Shown one piece after another: positions 8,717 through 23,038 of a DNA stretch of 64,000 bases (position 1 is the first letter of the stretch; each line of letters opens with the position of its first letter). The position numbers and the translations under genes are program-made. The notes beneath the pieces were generated by a model that made no database searches, was not told the DNA's origin, and saw only the letters and a program-made list of their open reading frames with translations. Origin of the DNA: Novosphingobium sp. PhB57. Lineage in GTDB: Bacteria > Pseudomonadota > Alphaproteobacteria > Sphingomonadales > Sphingomonadaceae. The DNA lies in assembly GCF_004342985.1 (NCBI RefSeq), contig NZ_SMBO01000002.1, positions 124,001 through 188,000 on the forward strand, read 5' to 3'.

Positions 8717-9775
8717 GTGAAGGCCACCCAGAAGGACTTCGGCGGCCTTGCAGCCCGCGCCGCACAGCAGGCGCGGGTTTTCTTCTTCTGCGGCCCGGAC
8801 GAGGCCGGCGCGAGCGACGCCGCGGCGAAGATCCTCTCTTTCCTGCCCGAACCGGGCGAGAGGGTGGAAATCGCCGGCTCCGAACTGCGCCGCGACCCGG
8901 TCAAGCTGGGTGACGAGGCGCGCTCCAATTCGCTGTTCGGCGGCACCTCGCGCCATATCTGGGTGCGCGCCCAGGGCGACGAGGCGCACGATGCCGTCCA
9001 GATCCTGCTCGAAAACGAAGTGGACGCCTGCCCGGTCCTGATCGTGGCGACTGGCGCCACCGACAAGTCGCGCACCGCCAAGCTTCTGGCGAATCGGCCC
9101 GACGGGCTGGTGGCGATGTTCTACCCGCCGGACCTGTCATCGGTGACCAGCGCAGTGCGCACGATGGCGAATGGCGCCGGCCTGAAGATGGGCAGCGACC
9201 TTGCCGAGCGAATCGCCCGGGCCTCTGGCCTGGATACCCGTCTGGCGCGCTCGGAAGTGACCAAGCTGGCGCTCTATCTCGATGCCAGCGCGGAGACGCC
9301 CCGCCCGGTATCCGCCGCGGATCTCGATGCCGTGGGCGCTGCGACCGAGGACGACGATTTCGGACCGCTGGTTGACGCGGTGCTGGGCGGCAAGCGGGAT
9401 GCGATCGGCCCCGAACTCAAGCGCTTGCGCGACCAGGGCATCAATGCCGTTGGCCTGCTGCTCGCCTTCGAGCGGCGCACGGCGCAGCTCGCCGGGCTGA
9501 ATTCGCGGCTTGGAAGAAGCGGCGACGTGGCCGCCCTGATCGATTCGGAAGCGGCTTCCCGCCGAATTTTCTGGAAAGACAAACCAGCACTTGGGGTGCA
9601 ATTGCGGATCTGGCGTGGTAATCGTTTGGAACGGCTGGTTGCCCGTCTTATTGCAATGCACCAAACCCTTTTGGGTAATAGCCAGGATGCTGACCTTCTT
9701 CTCGCGGAAGGGTTAGTCGAAATAGCTAGAATTGCTACGCTTGATGGCAAACAACGGATAAAAAGAACAGCTTAA
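8717..9775 (+). CDS. holA: DNA polymerase III delta subunit (HolA)
   Basis: Clamp-loader subunit that opens the beta sliding clamp. From the GTG at 8717 the protein has 352 residues, near the normal HolA length. Typical segments are FFFCGPDE at the N-terminus, NSLFGG, SGLDTRLARSEVTKLALYL, and the C-terminal LERLVARLIAMHQ with LLLAEGLVEIARI. It follows lptE by 61 bp, the conserved order. The last ~70 codons are clearly less GC-rich and use codons rare in the rest of the gene (ATT, CTT, ATA, AGA), continuing into the spacer. Confidence 0.93.
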   Translation: MKATQKDFGGLAARAAQQARVFFFCGPDEAGASDAAAKILSFLPEPGERVEIAGSELRRDPVKLGDEARSNSLFGGTSRHIWVRAQGDEAHDAVQILLENEVDACPVLIVATGATDKSRTAKLLANRPDGLVAMFYPPDLSSVTSAVRTMANGAGLKMGSDLAERIARASGLDTRLARSEVTKLALYLDASAETPRPVSAADLDAVGAATEDDDFGPLVDAVLGGKRDAIGPELKRLRDQGINAVGLLLAFERRTAQLAGLNSRLGRSGDVAALIDSEAASRRIFWKDKPALGVQLRIWRGNRLERLVARLIAMHQTLLGNSQDADLLLAEGLVEIARIATLDGKQRIKRTA

Positions 9776-9923
9776 CTGAATCGGCTTTCCCGCGCCGATG
9801 GAATGTTCATAAGGACATTCGCCTATTGCAGTGCAGCACGGACTTTCATTCGTGGCATTGGTGGTAGGACAGGACGAGGGGATCCGGGGGGCATGAGTTC
9901 GACAATTCGGGAGTGTTGAACGC

Positions 9924-11324
9924 ATGAATGCGCCATTTGCAGTATCGACCCAAGCCGTTCAGCGCTCCGAAGCAGACGAACTTCTCGTCGCACCTTCGCT
10001 CGAACGTAGACGGCTTCAATGTTATCTTGCCTTGCTGGTTGGGGACCTTGTGGCCCTGCTAGCTGGCTTCGCACTGGCTGGCTGGCTTTATGATACCGGC
10101 CGGGGATTTCAGATGGCACTCGTCTACGGACAAGTGCTCTTGCCGATTTTCCTCACATTGGCCTTGTACAATGCCGCCTACTCCACCGACGCGCTTCGCG
10201 ACGGCTGGCGAGGTATCTTTCGTGCGGAAGTGTCGATGGTGGTGGCGGTCGTCGTCGTCGTCTTCGTGCAGTTCCTCATGAAGTCCTCCGCCGAACTGTC
10301 CCGCGGGGCGTTCAGCGGCGGGGTGATCTGCGCCATGGGCTTTATCGCCTGGTCGCGGCTGCAGCTTCGCAGCTTCGTCCACTGGCGCTGCGGTGCCAAT
10401 GTCATCAATGAGCTGATCATCGATGATGGCGGTCCGCAGCTGCGCATGCCGGGCGCGATCCGCGTCTCGGCGGCAGCCATGGGGCTGCGGCCCAACCTCA
10501 AGGACCCCGATTCGCTCGACCGCGTCGGCCTCGTGCTGCGCAACATCGACCGGGTCGTGGTGAGCTGCCCGGCCGACCGCCGCGCGGAATGGGCCATGGT
10601 GCTCAAGGGCGCCAATGTCGACGGTGAAGTGCTGGACGACGAAGTCGCCCGTCTGGGTGCCCAGGGCGCGCGCGTCACGGGTCAGCACGGCCTGCTGCTC
10701 GTTTCGGCAGGGCCGCTCGGAATACGCGAGCGCGCCATCAAGCGCATCTTCGACGTCGCCTTCTCCGGCGCGGCGATCCTGGCACTCTCGCCGCTGCTGC
10801 TGGTCGTGGCACTGGCCGTGAAGCTGCAGGACGGCGGACCGGTGTTCTTCGTCCAGCGCCGGATGGGCCGCGGCAACCGCTTCTTCAACATGTACAAGTT
10901 CCGCAGCATGACGCAGGCCTTGTGCGACACGAACGGCAACGTCTCGGCCTCCAAGGAGGACCAGCGCATCACCCGGGTCGGCCGCTTCATTCGCGGCACC
11001 AGCATCGACGAGCTGCCCCAGCTCTTCAACGTGCTGCTGGGCGACATGAGCCTGGTTGGGCCGCGTCCCCACGCCACGGGCTCGCTGGCGGGCGAGAAGC
11101 TGTTCTGGGAAGTGGATCGCCGCTACTGGCAGCGCCACTGCCTGAAGCCGGGCCTGAGCGGCCTGGCGCAGGTGCGCGGCTATCGCGGCGCCACGGACCA
11201 GGAATCGGACCTGATCAATCGCCTCCAGTCCGATCTCGAATATCTCGAAGGCTGGACCATCATGCGCGACCTGCACATCATGTTCCTCACCCTGCGGGTT
11301 CTCGTCCACGATCGCGCCTTCTGA
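9924..11324 (+). CDS. polyprenyl-phosphate sugar-1-phosphate transferase (exopolysaccharide initiation)
   Basis: A 466-residue inner-membrane enzyme of the WcaJ/GumD/SpsB type, which loads the first sugar phosphate onto undecaprenyl phosphate. Four hydrophobic helices lie in the first ~145 residues, then a soluble region. From about residue 270 is the bacterial sugar transferase domain: RAIKRIFDVAFSG, a further membrane helix, FFVQRRMGRGNRFFNMYKFR, SIDELPQLFNVLLGDMSLVG and KPGLSGLAQVRG. The sugar donor cannot be told. No other exopolysaccharide genes adjoin it, and its 5' end shares the low-GC patch of the holA tail. A long terminator follows. Confidence 0.9.
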   Translation: MNAPFAVSTQAVQRSEADELLVAPSLERRRLQCYLALLVGDLVALLAGFALAGWLYDTGRGFQMALVYGQVLLPIFLTLALYNAAYSTDALRDGWRGIFRAEVSMVVAVVVVVFVQFLMKSSAELSRGAFSGGVICAMGFIAWSRLQLRSFVHWRCGANVINELIIDDGGPQLRMPGAIRVSAAAMGLRPNLKDPDSLDRVGLVLRNIDRVVVSCPADRRAEWAMVLKGANVDGEVLDDEVARLGAQGARVTGQHGLLLVSAGPLGIRERAIKRIFDVAFSGAAILALSPLLLVVALAVKLQDGGPVFFVQRRMGRGNRFFNMYKFRSMTQALCDTNGNVSASKEDQRITRVGRFIRGTSIDELPQLFNVLLGDMSLVGPRPHATGSLAGEKLFWEVDRRYWQRHCLKPGLSGLAQVRGYRGATDQESDLINRLQSDLEYLEGWTIMRDLHIMFLTLRVLVHDRAF

Positions 11325-11377
11325 CCCGGCGGGAGCGCGGCCTTTCCCGAAGGCCGCCTCCGCCCGGAAGAAGGTCC

Positions 11378-11437
11378 AGGCACAGCAAAAAGGCCGGTCA
11401 TGACCCCAGGGTCGTGACCGGCCTTTTTGCTGTGCCT
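11378..11437. terminator. long symmetric bidirectional terminator
   Basis: Near-perfect inverted repeat with arms of about 29 bp (11378-11406 and 11409-11437), containing GGCCGGTCA/TGACCGGCC and an A tract on the left matched by CTTTTTG on the right. It separates the convergent sugar transferase and lptA genes and can terminate both. Confidence 0.85.
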
Positions 11438-11492
11438 GCTGAATGCGCTTTCGTCCTGGGGGGGTGCCCTGAGACGTATCGACCCTTCGGCG

Positions 11493-12053
11493 TCAGTTGG
11501 TCTTCTTGGGGACGTTGAAGGTGCCCTTGACGCGGCCGCCCGAGGCCGAGGAGACGCCGCTCTTGAGGTCCATCACGAAGCGGCCGCCGTGCAGGGTATC
11601 GCCGGTGCCGCGCTTGAGGCTGGCATTGCCGACCATCGTGATGATGCGCTGGTTGAAGTCGTAGATGGCGGTATCGCCGGTGGCCACCTGGTCCTGGCGG
11701 GTGACGACGACATTGCCGCTGGCGGTGATGCGCTGCACCTGGGTCTGGTCGCCCTTGGTGAAGTCGATCACCGTGCGCGCGCCGCGCAGGCGCAGGTCGG
11801 CCTGGGTAATGTCGACATTGCCGGTCAGCACGACCCGGTTCTGCTTGTCCTGCAGCTCGATGCGGTCTGCACCGAAATCGACGGGCGCATTCGAATTGTG
11901 GCCCGAGATCGCCTGCGCGCCCAGCTGCTGGCCGGCGGCGAACAGGGCCAGCCCGGCCACCGGGGCCGCGATGGCGGCGCGGAACAGGCGGGACTGGAGC
12001 AGGCCCGATTTGGGCAGGCTGGCTCGGAAGGTCATTTTGGCGCGGGGGGTCAT
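11493..12053 (-). CDS. lptA: LPS transport periplasmic protein LptA
   Basis: Periplasmic bridge protein that carries LPS from the inner to the outer membrane. The 186-residue protein has a hydrophobic N-terminal export segment (about 25-46), then an OstA/LptA beta-jellyroll region: ADRIELQDKQNRVVLTGNV, ADLRLRGARTVIDF, VQRITASGNVVVTRQ, ATGDTAIYDFNQRIITMVGN. Its ATG overlaps the lptC stop by four bases. lptB, often next in related genomes, is absent here; a terminator follows instead. Confidence 0.92.
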   Translation of the reverse strand: MTPRAKMTFRASLPKSGLLQSRLFRAAIAAPVAGLALFAAGQQLGAQAISGHNSNAPVDFGADRIELQDKQNRVVLTGNVDITQADLRLRGARTVIDFTKGDQTQVQRITASGNVVVTRQDQVATGDTAIYDFNQRIITMVGNASLKRGTGDTLHGGRFVMDLKSGVSSASGGRVKGTFNVPKKTN

Positions 12054-12697
12054 TGCGGCATCCTCAGCTTGCCGGGCGTAATGCGCATCCGGGCATTGCC
12101 TTCGAGCGTAATATTGCGGGTGTCGAGATCGGCGTGCATCTTGTCGGCTTTGAAGGTGCCGGAGGGCACGGTGCCCTGGACACCGCCCGATGCGACCGCC
12201 GTCTTCTCCTTGATGTCGACGTCTACCTTGCTGGTGGTCATCGTATAGCCGTCGGACGACTTGAAGTTGACCGGGCCGTCCACCGCCATGGTGTCATTGT
12301 CGAAATTGTAGGCACCGCGCGGCGCGGCGATGTCGGCCGGGCCGTCGCGCAAGTTCATCCTGGCGATGAGCTTCTGCATCTCGACGATGGGGATTTCGGG
12401 CGAGCGCTGCACCGCGGTGCCGGCCGTGACCACGAAATCGCGGCCCTGATTGTCCTGGCCGCGATAGGCGGCGTTGTCGACGGCGATACGCTCGCCGGTG
12501 GTCGCCACCTTGTTACGGTCGAGCAGGAAGCTGATCTCGCCCCGCGGGGAGAGCGGCACCAGGATCATGACGGCCGCCACCAGCCCGATGCCCGCGGGCA
12601 GGGCCTTGGCAAGGAAGGCCACCATGCGATCGTGCGAGCCGCCGGGCGCGGCAAAGTGCCGGCGGCGGTTGCGGACCTGGTTGGCTTCGACCGACAT
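12050..12697 (-). CDS. lptC: LPS export protein LptC
   Basis: Bitopic inner-membrane protein that links the LptBFG transporter to LptA. It has 215 residues with one transmembrane helix (about residues 27-48) and a periplasmic OstA-like beta domain (FVVTAGTAVQRSPE, GAYNFDNDTMAVDGPVNFKS, DKMHADLDTRNITLEGNARM). It lies 17 bp after rnd and overlaps lptA by four bases, so the three genes form an operon. Confidence 0.9.
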   Translation of the reverse strand: MSVEANQVRNRRRHFAAPGGSHDRMVAFLAKALPAGIGLVAAVMILVPLSPRGEISFLLDRNKVATTGERIAVDNAAYRGQDNQGRDFVVTAGTAVQRSPEIPIVEMQKLIARMNLRDGPADIAAPRGAYNFDNDTMAVDGPVNFKSSDGYTMTTSKVDVDIKEKTAVASGGVQGTVPSGTFKADKMHADLDTRNITLEGNARMRITPGKLRMPQ

Positions 12698-12714
12698 GCC
12701 TGTTTACGCTCCGA

Positions 12715-13338
12715 TCAGGCGGCTTCGTGGCTGAAGATATCGTGGTCCGGCCAGCCGGCCAGGTCGAGCCGGGCGCGGGCGGGCAGGAAGTCGAAACAGG
12801 CCTGGGCGATGTCGCTGCGATTCTCGCGGGCAAGGCGCATCACCAGGATCTGGTGCATCGCATGAAGGTATCGCACGTCCGAAGCGGCATAGTCCTTCTG
12901 CGCCTCGGTCAGTTCGGCGGCGCCCCAGTCGCTGGACTGCTGCTGCTTGGAGACTTCCTTGCCCAGCAGTTCGCGCACCAGGTCCTTCAGCCCGTGTCGA
13001 TCGGTGTAGGTCCGCACGAGCTTGCTGGCGATCTTGGTGCAGAATACCGGTGCGGCGGTGACGCCCAGGTAGTGCTCGATCGCCGCGAGGTCGAACCGCG
13101 CGAAGTGATAGAGTTTCAGGCGCGCCGGATCGGCCAGCACCGCTTTCAGGTTCGGCGCGGCAAACTCGCTGCCGGGCGCAAAGCGGACGAGATGCTCGTC
13201 GCCCTGTCCGTCGGAAATCTGGACCACGCAAAGGCGGTCGCGCGGGGTGATCAAGCCCATCGTCTCGGTGTCGACGGCGACGGGTCCCGGCGCAAGTACG
13301 CCTTCGGGGAGATCTTCTTCGTGGAGATAGACAGCCAT
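12715..13338 (-). CDS. rnd: ribonuclease D, short form
   Basis: 3'-5' exoribonuclease of the DEDDy family. The 207-residue protein has DTETMGL (Asp23, Glu25), HFARFD with Asp83, and YAASD with Tyr150 and Asp154. It ends soon after the nuclease domain and lacks the HRDC domains of E. coli RNase D, as is normal for the short alphaproteobacterial type found upstream of lptC. The start at 13338 (MAVYLHEEDLP) matches that form; the frame is open 40 codons further upstream. Confidence 0.88.
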   Translation of the reverse strand: MAVYLHEEDLPEGVLAPGPVAVDTETMGLITPRDRLCVVQISDGQGDEHLVRFAPGSEFAAPNLKAVLADPARLKLYHFARFDLAAIEHYLGVTAAPVFCTKIASKLVRTYTDRHGLKDLVRELLGKEVSKQQQSSDWGAAELTEAQKDYAASDVRYLHAMHQILVMRLARENRSDIAQACFDFLPARARLDLAGWPDHDIFSHEAA

Positions 13339-13458
13339 GGTCCGGAAATGCTTAGGGACTGGGCCTGAGTTAGGCAATGGCCAAGGCGGCCGGAGTTTGA
13401 TCCGAACGCACAAGTCCGGGATGCCGATGGCCGCCGACAGATCGGGAGTAAGCCGCAA

Positions 13459-14148
13459 GTGGACGCTTCAGGAGCCATGCAGGGCGTGCCGCCATCCTGG
13501 CAGGCCGCGCTAGGTCCGGTGCTCGATTCCCCCGAATCGCGCCATCTCGGCGGCTGGCTTCAGGCCGAGGAAGACGCCGGAAAGCGGATATATCCGCCGC
13601 GCGGCAGCCGCCTCAGCGCCCTGGAACTGACGCCGCTGGACGAAGTGCGCGTGGTCATCCTGGGGCAGGATCCCTACCACGGCGCCGGACAGGCGCATGG
13701 CCTGGCCTTCTCGGTGGCGCATGGCGTGCGGGTGCCGCCTTCGCTGGCGAACATGTACAAGGAACTGGCGACCGATTGCGGCGTCACGGCGCCGGGACAC
13801 GGCAACCTGGAGCACTGGGCGCGGCAGGGCGTCCTGCTGCTCAACAATGCGCTGACAGTAGAGGAGGGCCAGGCCGGGTCTCACCAGAAGAAGGGCTGGG
13901 AGGCGATCACCGATGCTGCCGTGGCCGCCGTCGCCGCGAAAGCGGAGCCCTGCGTGTTCCTGCTCTGGGGCAATCACGCGAAGAAGAAAGCCATGCGGGT
14001 GCCGGGTCTGGCCTCCAGCCATCACCTCGTGCTGACCGCGCCGCATCCCAGCCCGCTGTCTGCCCATGCCGGATTCTTCGGCAGCCGGCCCTTCAGCCAG
14101 GCCAATGCCTTTCTGGAGGCCAACGGTCGCGGCCGGATCGACTGGTAG
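13459..14148 (+). CDS. ung: uracil-DNA glycosylase, family 1
   Basis: Removes uracil from DNA in base-excision repair. The 229-residue protein has the water-activating motif GQDPYHG with Asp71, the substrate segment LLLNNALTV, and the C-terminal HPSPLSAHAGFFG with catalytic His196. Start is a GTG at 13459; an in-frame ATG at 13477 is the alternative and would remove only six residues. It is divergent from rnd. Confidence 0.95.
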   Translation: MDASGAMQGVPPSWQAALGPVLDSPESRHLGGWLQAEEDAGKRIYPPRGSRLSALELTPLDEVRVVILGQDPYHGAGQAHGLAFSVAHGVRVPPSLANMYKELATDCGVTAPGHGNLEHWARQGVLLLNNALTVEEGQAGSHQKKGWEAITDAAVAAVAAKAEPCVFLLWGNHAKKKAMRVPGLASSHHLVLTAPHPSPLSAHAGFFGSRPFSQANAFLEANGRGRIDW

Positions 14149-14164
14149 GCTGCTGGCGGCGCGT

Positions 14165-14473
14165 TCAGGCGGAGACGCCGGATATGGCCTCGTCCATGAC
14201 GTAATGGCTCATCGCCCCGCCCACGCCCATGTCGCCGAAGGCGGCGCGGAAGCGGGTAAAGCTGTCCAGCGCGCGGGCAGCCTCGTGGGCTTCCATCGAT
14301 GTCCACACGACGTTGAAGGTGAATTTCGACGGATTCTCCACGCCCCGGCCGAATCGGACGGAGACGACGCCTTCGCAGGCGGCGAGCTGGGCCAGCCCGT
14401 CTTCGTTCATGGCCGCGGCGAAAGCGTCCTCGGCGCCCGGACGCACTTCGATCTCGGCGATTTCCAGCAGCAT
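14165..14473 (-). CDS. antibiotic biosynthesis monooxygenase (ABM) fold protein
   Basis: A 102-residue protein of the small dimeric alpha-beta barrel ABM superfamily. It begins MLLEIAEIEVRPGAEDAFAAA and has the expected alternating strands and helices (EGVVSVRFGRGVENPSKF, TSMEAHEAARALDSFTRFRAAF). Such proteins act on quinones or haem, or are of unknown role; no substrate can be named. The ATG at 14473 starts the first strand; the open frame upstream is a non-homologous extension. Confidence 0.8.
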   Translation of the reverse strand: MLLEIAEIEVRPGAEDAFAAAMNEDGLAQLAACEGVVSVRFGRGVENPSKFTFNVVWTSMEAHEAARALDSFTRFRAAFGDMGVGGAMSHYVMDEAISGVSA

Positions 14474-14573
14474 TCGGGCGTTCTCCGGGGGACAGGGACG
14501 AGCGAGCCTCGCCGCGTCCCGGCCTTGGGTCAATCGCCGGCCGGGAGTGATCGCCCGGACGGAATGCCGGCAT

Positions 14574-14608
14574 GAAAAAGGGGCGCTCCTTGCGGAACGC
14601 CCCTTTTC
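14574..14608 (-). terminator. terminator of the gltBD operon
   Basis: On the minus strand, a GGGGCG...CGCCCC hairpin with extended A/T arms is followed by a run of five T. It sits 22 bp past the gltD stop. Confidence 0.85.
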
Positions 14609-14629
14609 AATTCAGCGGACCGGCCAGCG

Positions 14630-16063
<1,434 letters not shown>

Positions 16064-16082
16064 CTTGATACGTTCCTAGATC

Positions 16083-20720
<4,638 letters not shown>

Positions 20721-20994
20721 CGATATAAACCCATCCTGTCATTTTTTGCCGGGGACCTGTCCACGCCCCGCCGCGCACGAATCGTGCGGCGCCGGTGCGC
20801 GTCATGGTGGTCCCTCGCGCCCCCATGACGATTGCGGGACGCTTTTGCAATGGTGAAGGCAGGGGTGCGCGCAAAATTTAGTGCGTGTGCGCGGGAAAAA
20901 AGGGAATTTTGTTATGCGAAAACGTGTTTCAGTTGCGTGGAACGCGTTTTGGCAGGGGCCGGCCTCTCAAAGCCCAGCTCCCGGGACCGACCGT
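20721..20994. other. spacer upstream of gltB
   Basis: No convincing gene in these 274 bp. It should hold the gltB promoter. A short GC-rich inverted repeat (around CGCACGAATCGTGCG, near 20773-20787) is the only structure noticed. Confidence 0.4.
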
Positions 20995-22992
20995 TCAGGC
21001 GGCCCCGCTCATGCGCTGGAGCGTGGCAAGCGCGGCGCGCAGGGCCTTTTCTGTTTCGCTGGGATCGGGGCGCGCGGGCGGGTCGAACGGGCGGTGCCCA
21101 CCGTCCTCGGCAAGGTGCGCCTCTTCCACCGGGCCTGAGTCCTCGCCGAAAGCCTCGGCGGGGGCGGCGTTCTCGTCGAAACGCACGAAGTTCTGGCGGG
21201 GCGCCTGGCGCGAGAGGTTGAGCAGCGAGGAGTAACCCTGCTCGAGCACGGCCTCCTGTTCGTCGTCCTCGGGAGCCTCGGCATAGTCGAAGTCCTGCGA
21301 GAGCGGGTCGAAGGCGGCATATTTGCCGAGATCTTCGGCCTCGGCCTCATCACCAAGGCGTTCCGCCTCTTCGGCATCCGCCAGGGTGCGGGCCAGGACC
21401 GAGATCGGGCGGGCCGGCGCCAGGCCGATGTGGCGGGGCGGGACGTAGCCGGGCAGTGCGTCCTCGGCTTCGTCATGGCCGAAGGCATCGAAGCCCACCG
21501 GACGCAGGGCCGCGGGGATGCGGGTGGTGGCGGAAGGGACGATGTCCTGCTCCGGCGATTCCCGATCCGGCGATGCTTCGTCCGGGACCGGGCGCAGGGG
21601 CGCCGTGAACGGCGCTACCGAGGCAAGGCGCGGGAGCGTGGAGAGGGAAGTGGCAGGCGCGGGGAAAGCGATGGTCTCGGTGCCCGGCGATGCGGGATCG
21701 AAAAGCGGCGCCGGCATTTCGGCGGTTGCGGTGCCTTTGGGCGCGGTGATTTCTGAAGCCGTGCCGTCGGACGGCGCGCTGTCAGGAGTGGCGGCCTGAA
21801 GACGGCGCCTGCGCTGCTGCTCCATGGCCAGCGCCAGGCGTTCGAGAAGCTCGACTTGCGAAAGGTCTTCAAGGTCGGCGCCGGCAATCCGCTCCGCGGC
21901 CTGCGGCAGCTCTTCTGCGGCCCGGAAGGACACGGCGATATCGGCCGTCTCCGCCGCTTCGGAGGAAAACAGCGGCCGGCCTTCGGAAGCCGGCGTTTCG
22001 GCCACTTCGGACAAGGAGCGCGAATAGGCTTCGAACAGGCGGTTGTTCAGGGTTTCGGGCGCCGGTGCGGATGCGGCAGGCTCGGGGACTTCGTCCTGCG
22101 AGACAGCCCAGGCGGCCGGCGAGAAGGTGTGGGTTTCCTGGCGCGGTTCGAGCCATTCCGGGATGCGGCCGAAGGGACCGTGATCGTCTTCGGCAAAACC
22201 GCCCTGGCCAGGAACGTCCGGGCCGATGGTTTCCGGCGCGACATCCTCAGCGCGGGCCTCGGAAGCGATTTCGGCTTCGTCCTCGTTCGCGACAGACCAT
22301 TCGGCAGCCAGCGATTCGGGCATGTGCGATTCGGGCATCTCGGCGGTTTCGAGAGCGCCGGCCGTGTCCAGGTCGCTCTCGGCCAGGGTCGGTTGGCGAT
22401 AGGCGTGCTGCTCAGGCGGGAGCGCCGGGTCGGTCAGGCCGGCGGCCTCGATGCCTTCCAGGTCGAGATCGGAGAGGTTGAGAATCGGCGGCTGGCCGTT
22501 CCCGGAAACTTCGGCGTCGGTTTCGGCTGCGGCATCGGCCTCTTCCAGCCGGGGGACTTCCTCGGCCACCAGCGCGAAAGCACGGCGGCGGCGCGGCATG
22601 GCGGCGGACTTGCGGTCCTGCGCCGGGTCGGCTTCGGGTTCGAGATCGGTTTCCGCAGGTTCCAGCCCGGCGAACGGCATGCGCGCCGTGCCGGTTTGCG
22701 AGGTCTGCGCTTCGGCGGTCTGGGCCACGCGGCGGGCGGCCACCAGGCCGATCAGTCCGCCCAGGCCGGTAAGCCCCAGGGCGAACAGGATGCGGGCGGT
22801 CGTCCCCAGCGGGGGCGCGGCCATGGGCACCAGCTTGGCAATGCCGGTCGACAGGACGATATGCTCGATCAGCGCCGGACTGACGATGATCGAACCCAGG
22901 CCGAACAGGGCCGCGAACCACAAGGCCACGATGGCGGGGAACAAGGGATGACGGCTGATCGGCTGGGGCTTCCTGTTCTCTGGTTTCGCCAC
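20995..22992 (-). CDS. membrane-anchored protein with long acidic, low-complexity tail
   Basis: Unrecognised protein of 665 residues from a GTG start at 22992 (VAKPENRKPQPISRH). Two predicted transmembrane helices lie in the first ~85 residues (PLFPAIVALWFAALFGLGS and ILFALGLTGLGGLIGLVAA). The remaining ~570 residues are rich in Glu, Ala, Pro and Asp, appear mostly disordered and probably face the cytoplasm. The last ~25 residues (ETEKALRAALATLQRMSGAA) look helical. The frame extends upstream into the glycosyltransferase gene, so the start was placed after that gene's stop. Codon use is normal, which supports it being a real gene. Confidence 0.65.
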   Translation of the reverse strand: MAKPENRKPQPISRHPLFPAIVALWFAALFGLGSIIVSPALIEHIVLSTGIAKLVPMAAPPLGTTARILFALGLTGLGGLIGLVAARRVAQTAEAQTSQTGTARMPFAGLEPAETDLEPEADPAQDRKSAAMPRRRRAFALVAEEVPRLEEADAAAETDAEVSGNGQPPILNLSDLDLEGIEAAGLTDPALPPEQHAYRQPTLAESDLDTAGALETAEMPESHMPESLAAEWSVANEDEAEIASEARAEDVAPETIGPDVPGQGGFAEDDHGPFGRIPEWLEPRQETHTFSPAAWAVSQDEVPEPAASAPAPETLNNRLFEAYSRSLSEVAETPASEGRPLFSSEAAETADIAVSFRAAEELPQAAERIAGADLEDLSQVELLERLALAMEQQRRRRLQAATPDSAPSDGTASEITAPKGTATAEMPAPLFDPASPGTETIAFPAPATSLSTLPRLASVAPFTAPLRPVPDEASPDRESPEQDIVPSATTRIPAALRPVGFDAFGHDEAEDALPGYVPPRHIGLAPARPISVLARTLADAEEAERLGDEAEAEDLGKYAAFDPLSQDFDYAEAPEDDEQEAVLEQGYSSLLNLSRQAPRQNFVRFDENAAPAEAFGEDSGPVEEAHLAEDGGHRPFDPPARPDPSETEKALRAALATLQRMSGAA

Positions 22993-23038
22993 GTTTCTAA
23001 ACCCCGTTCTCAGATCTGTTTGAGCGGAAGCCGCCAGC

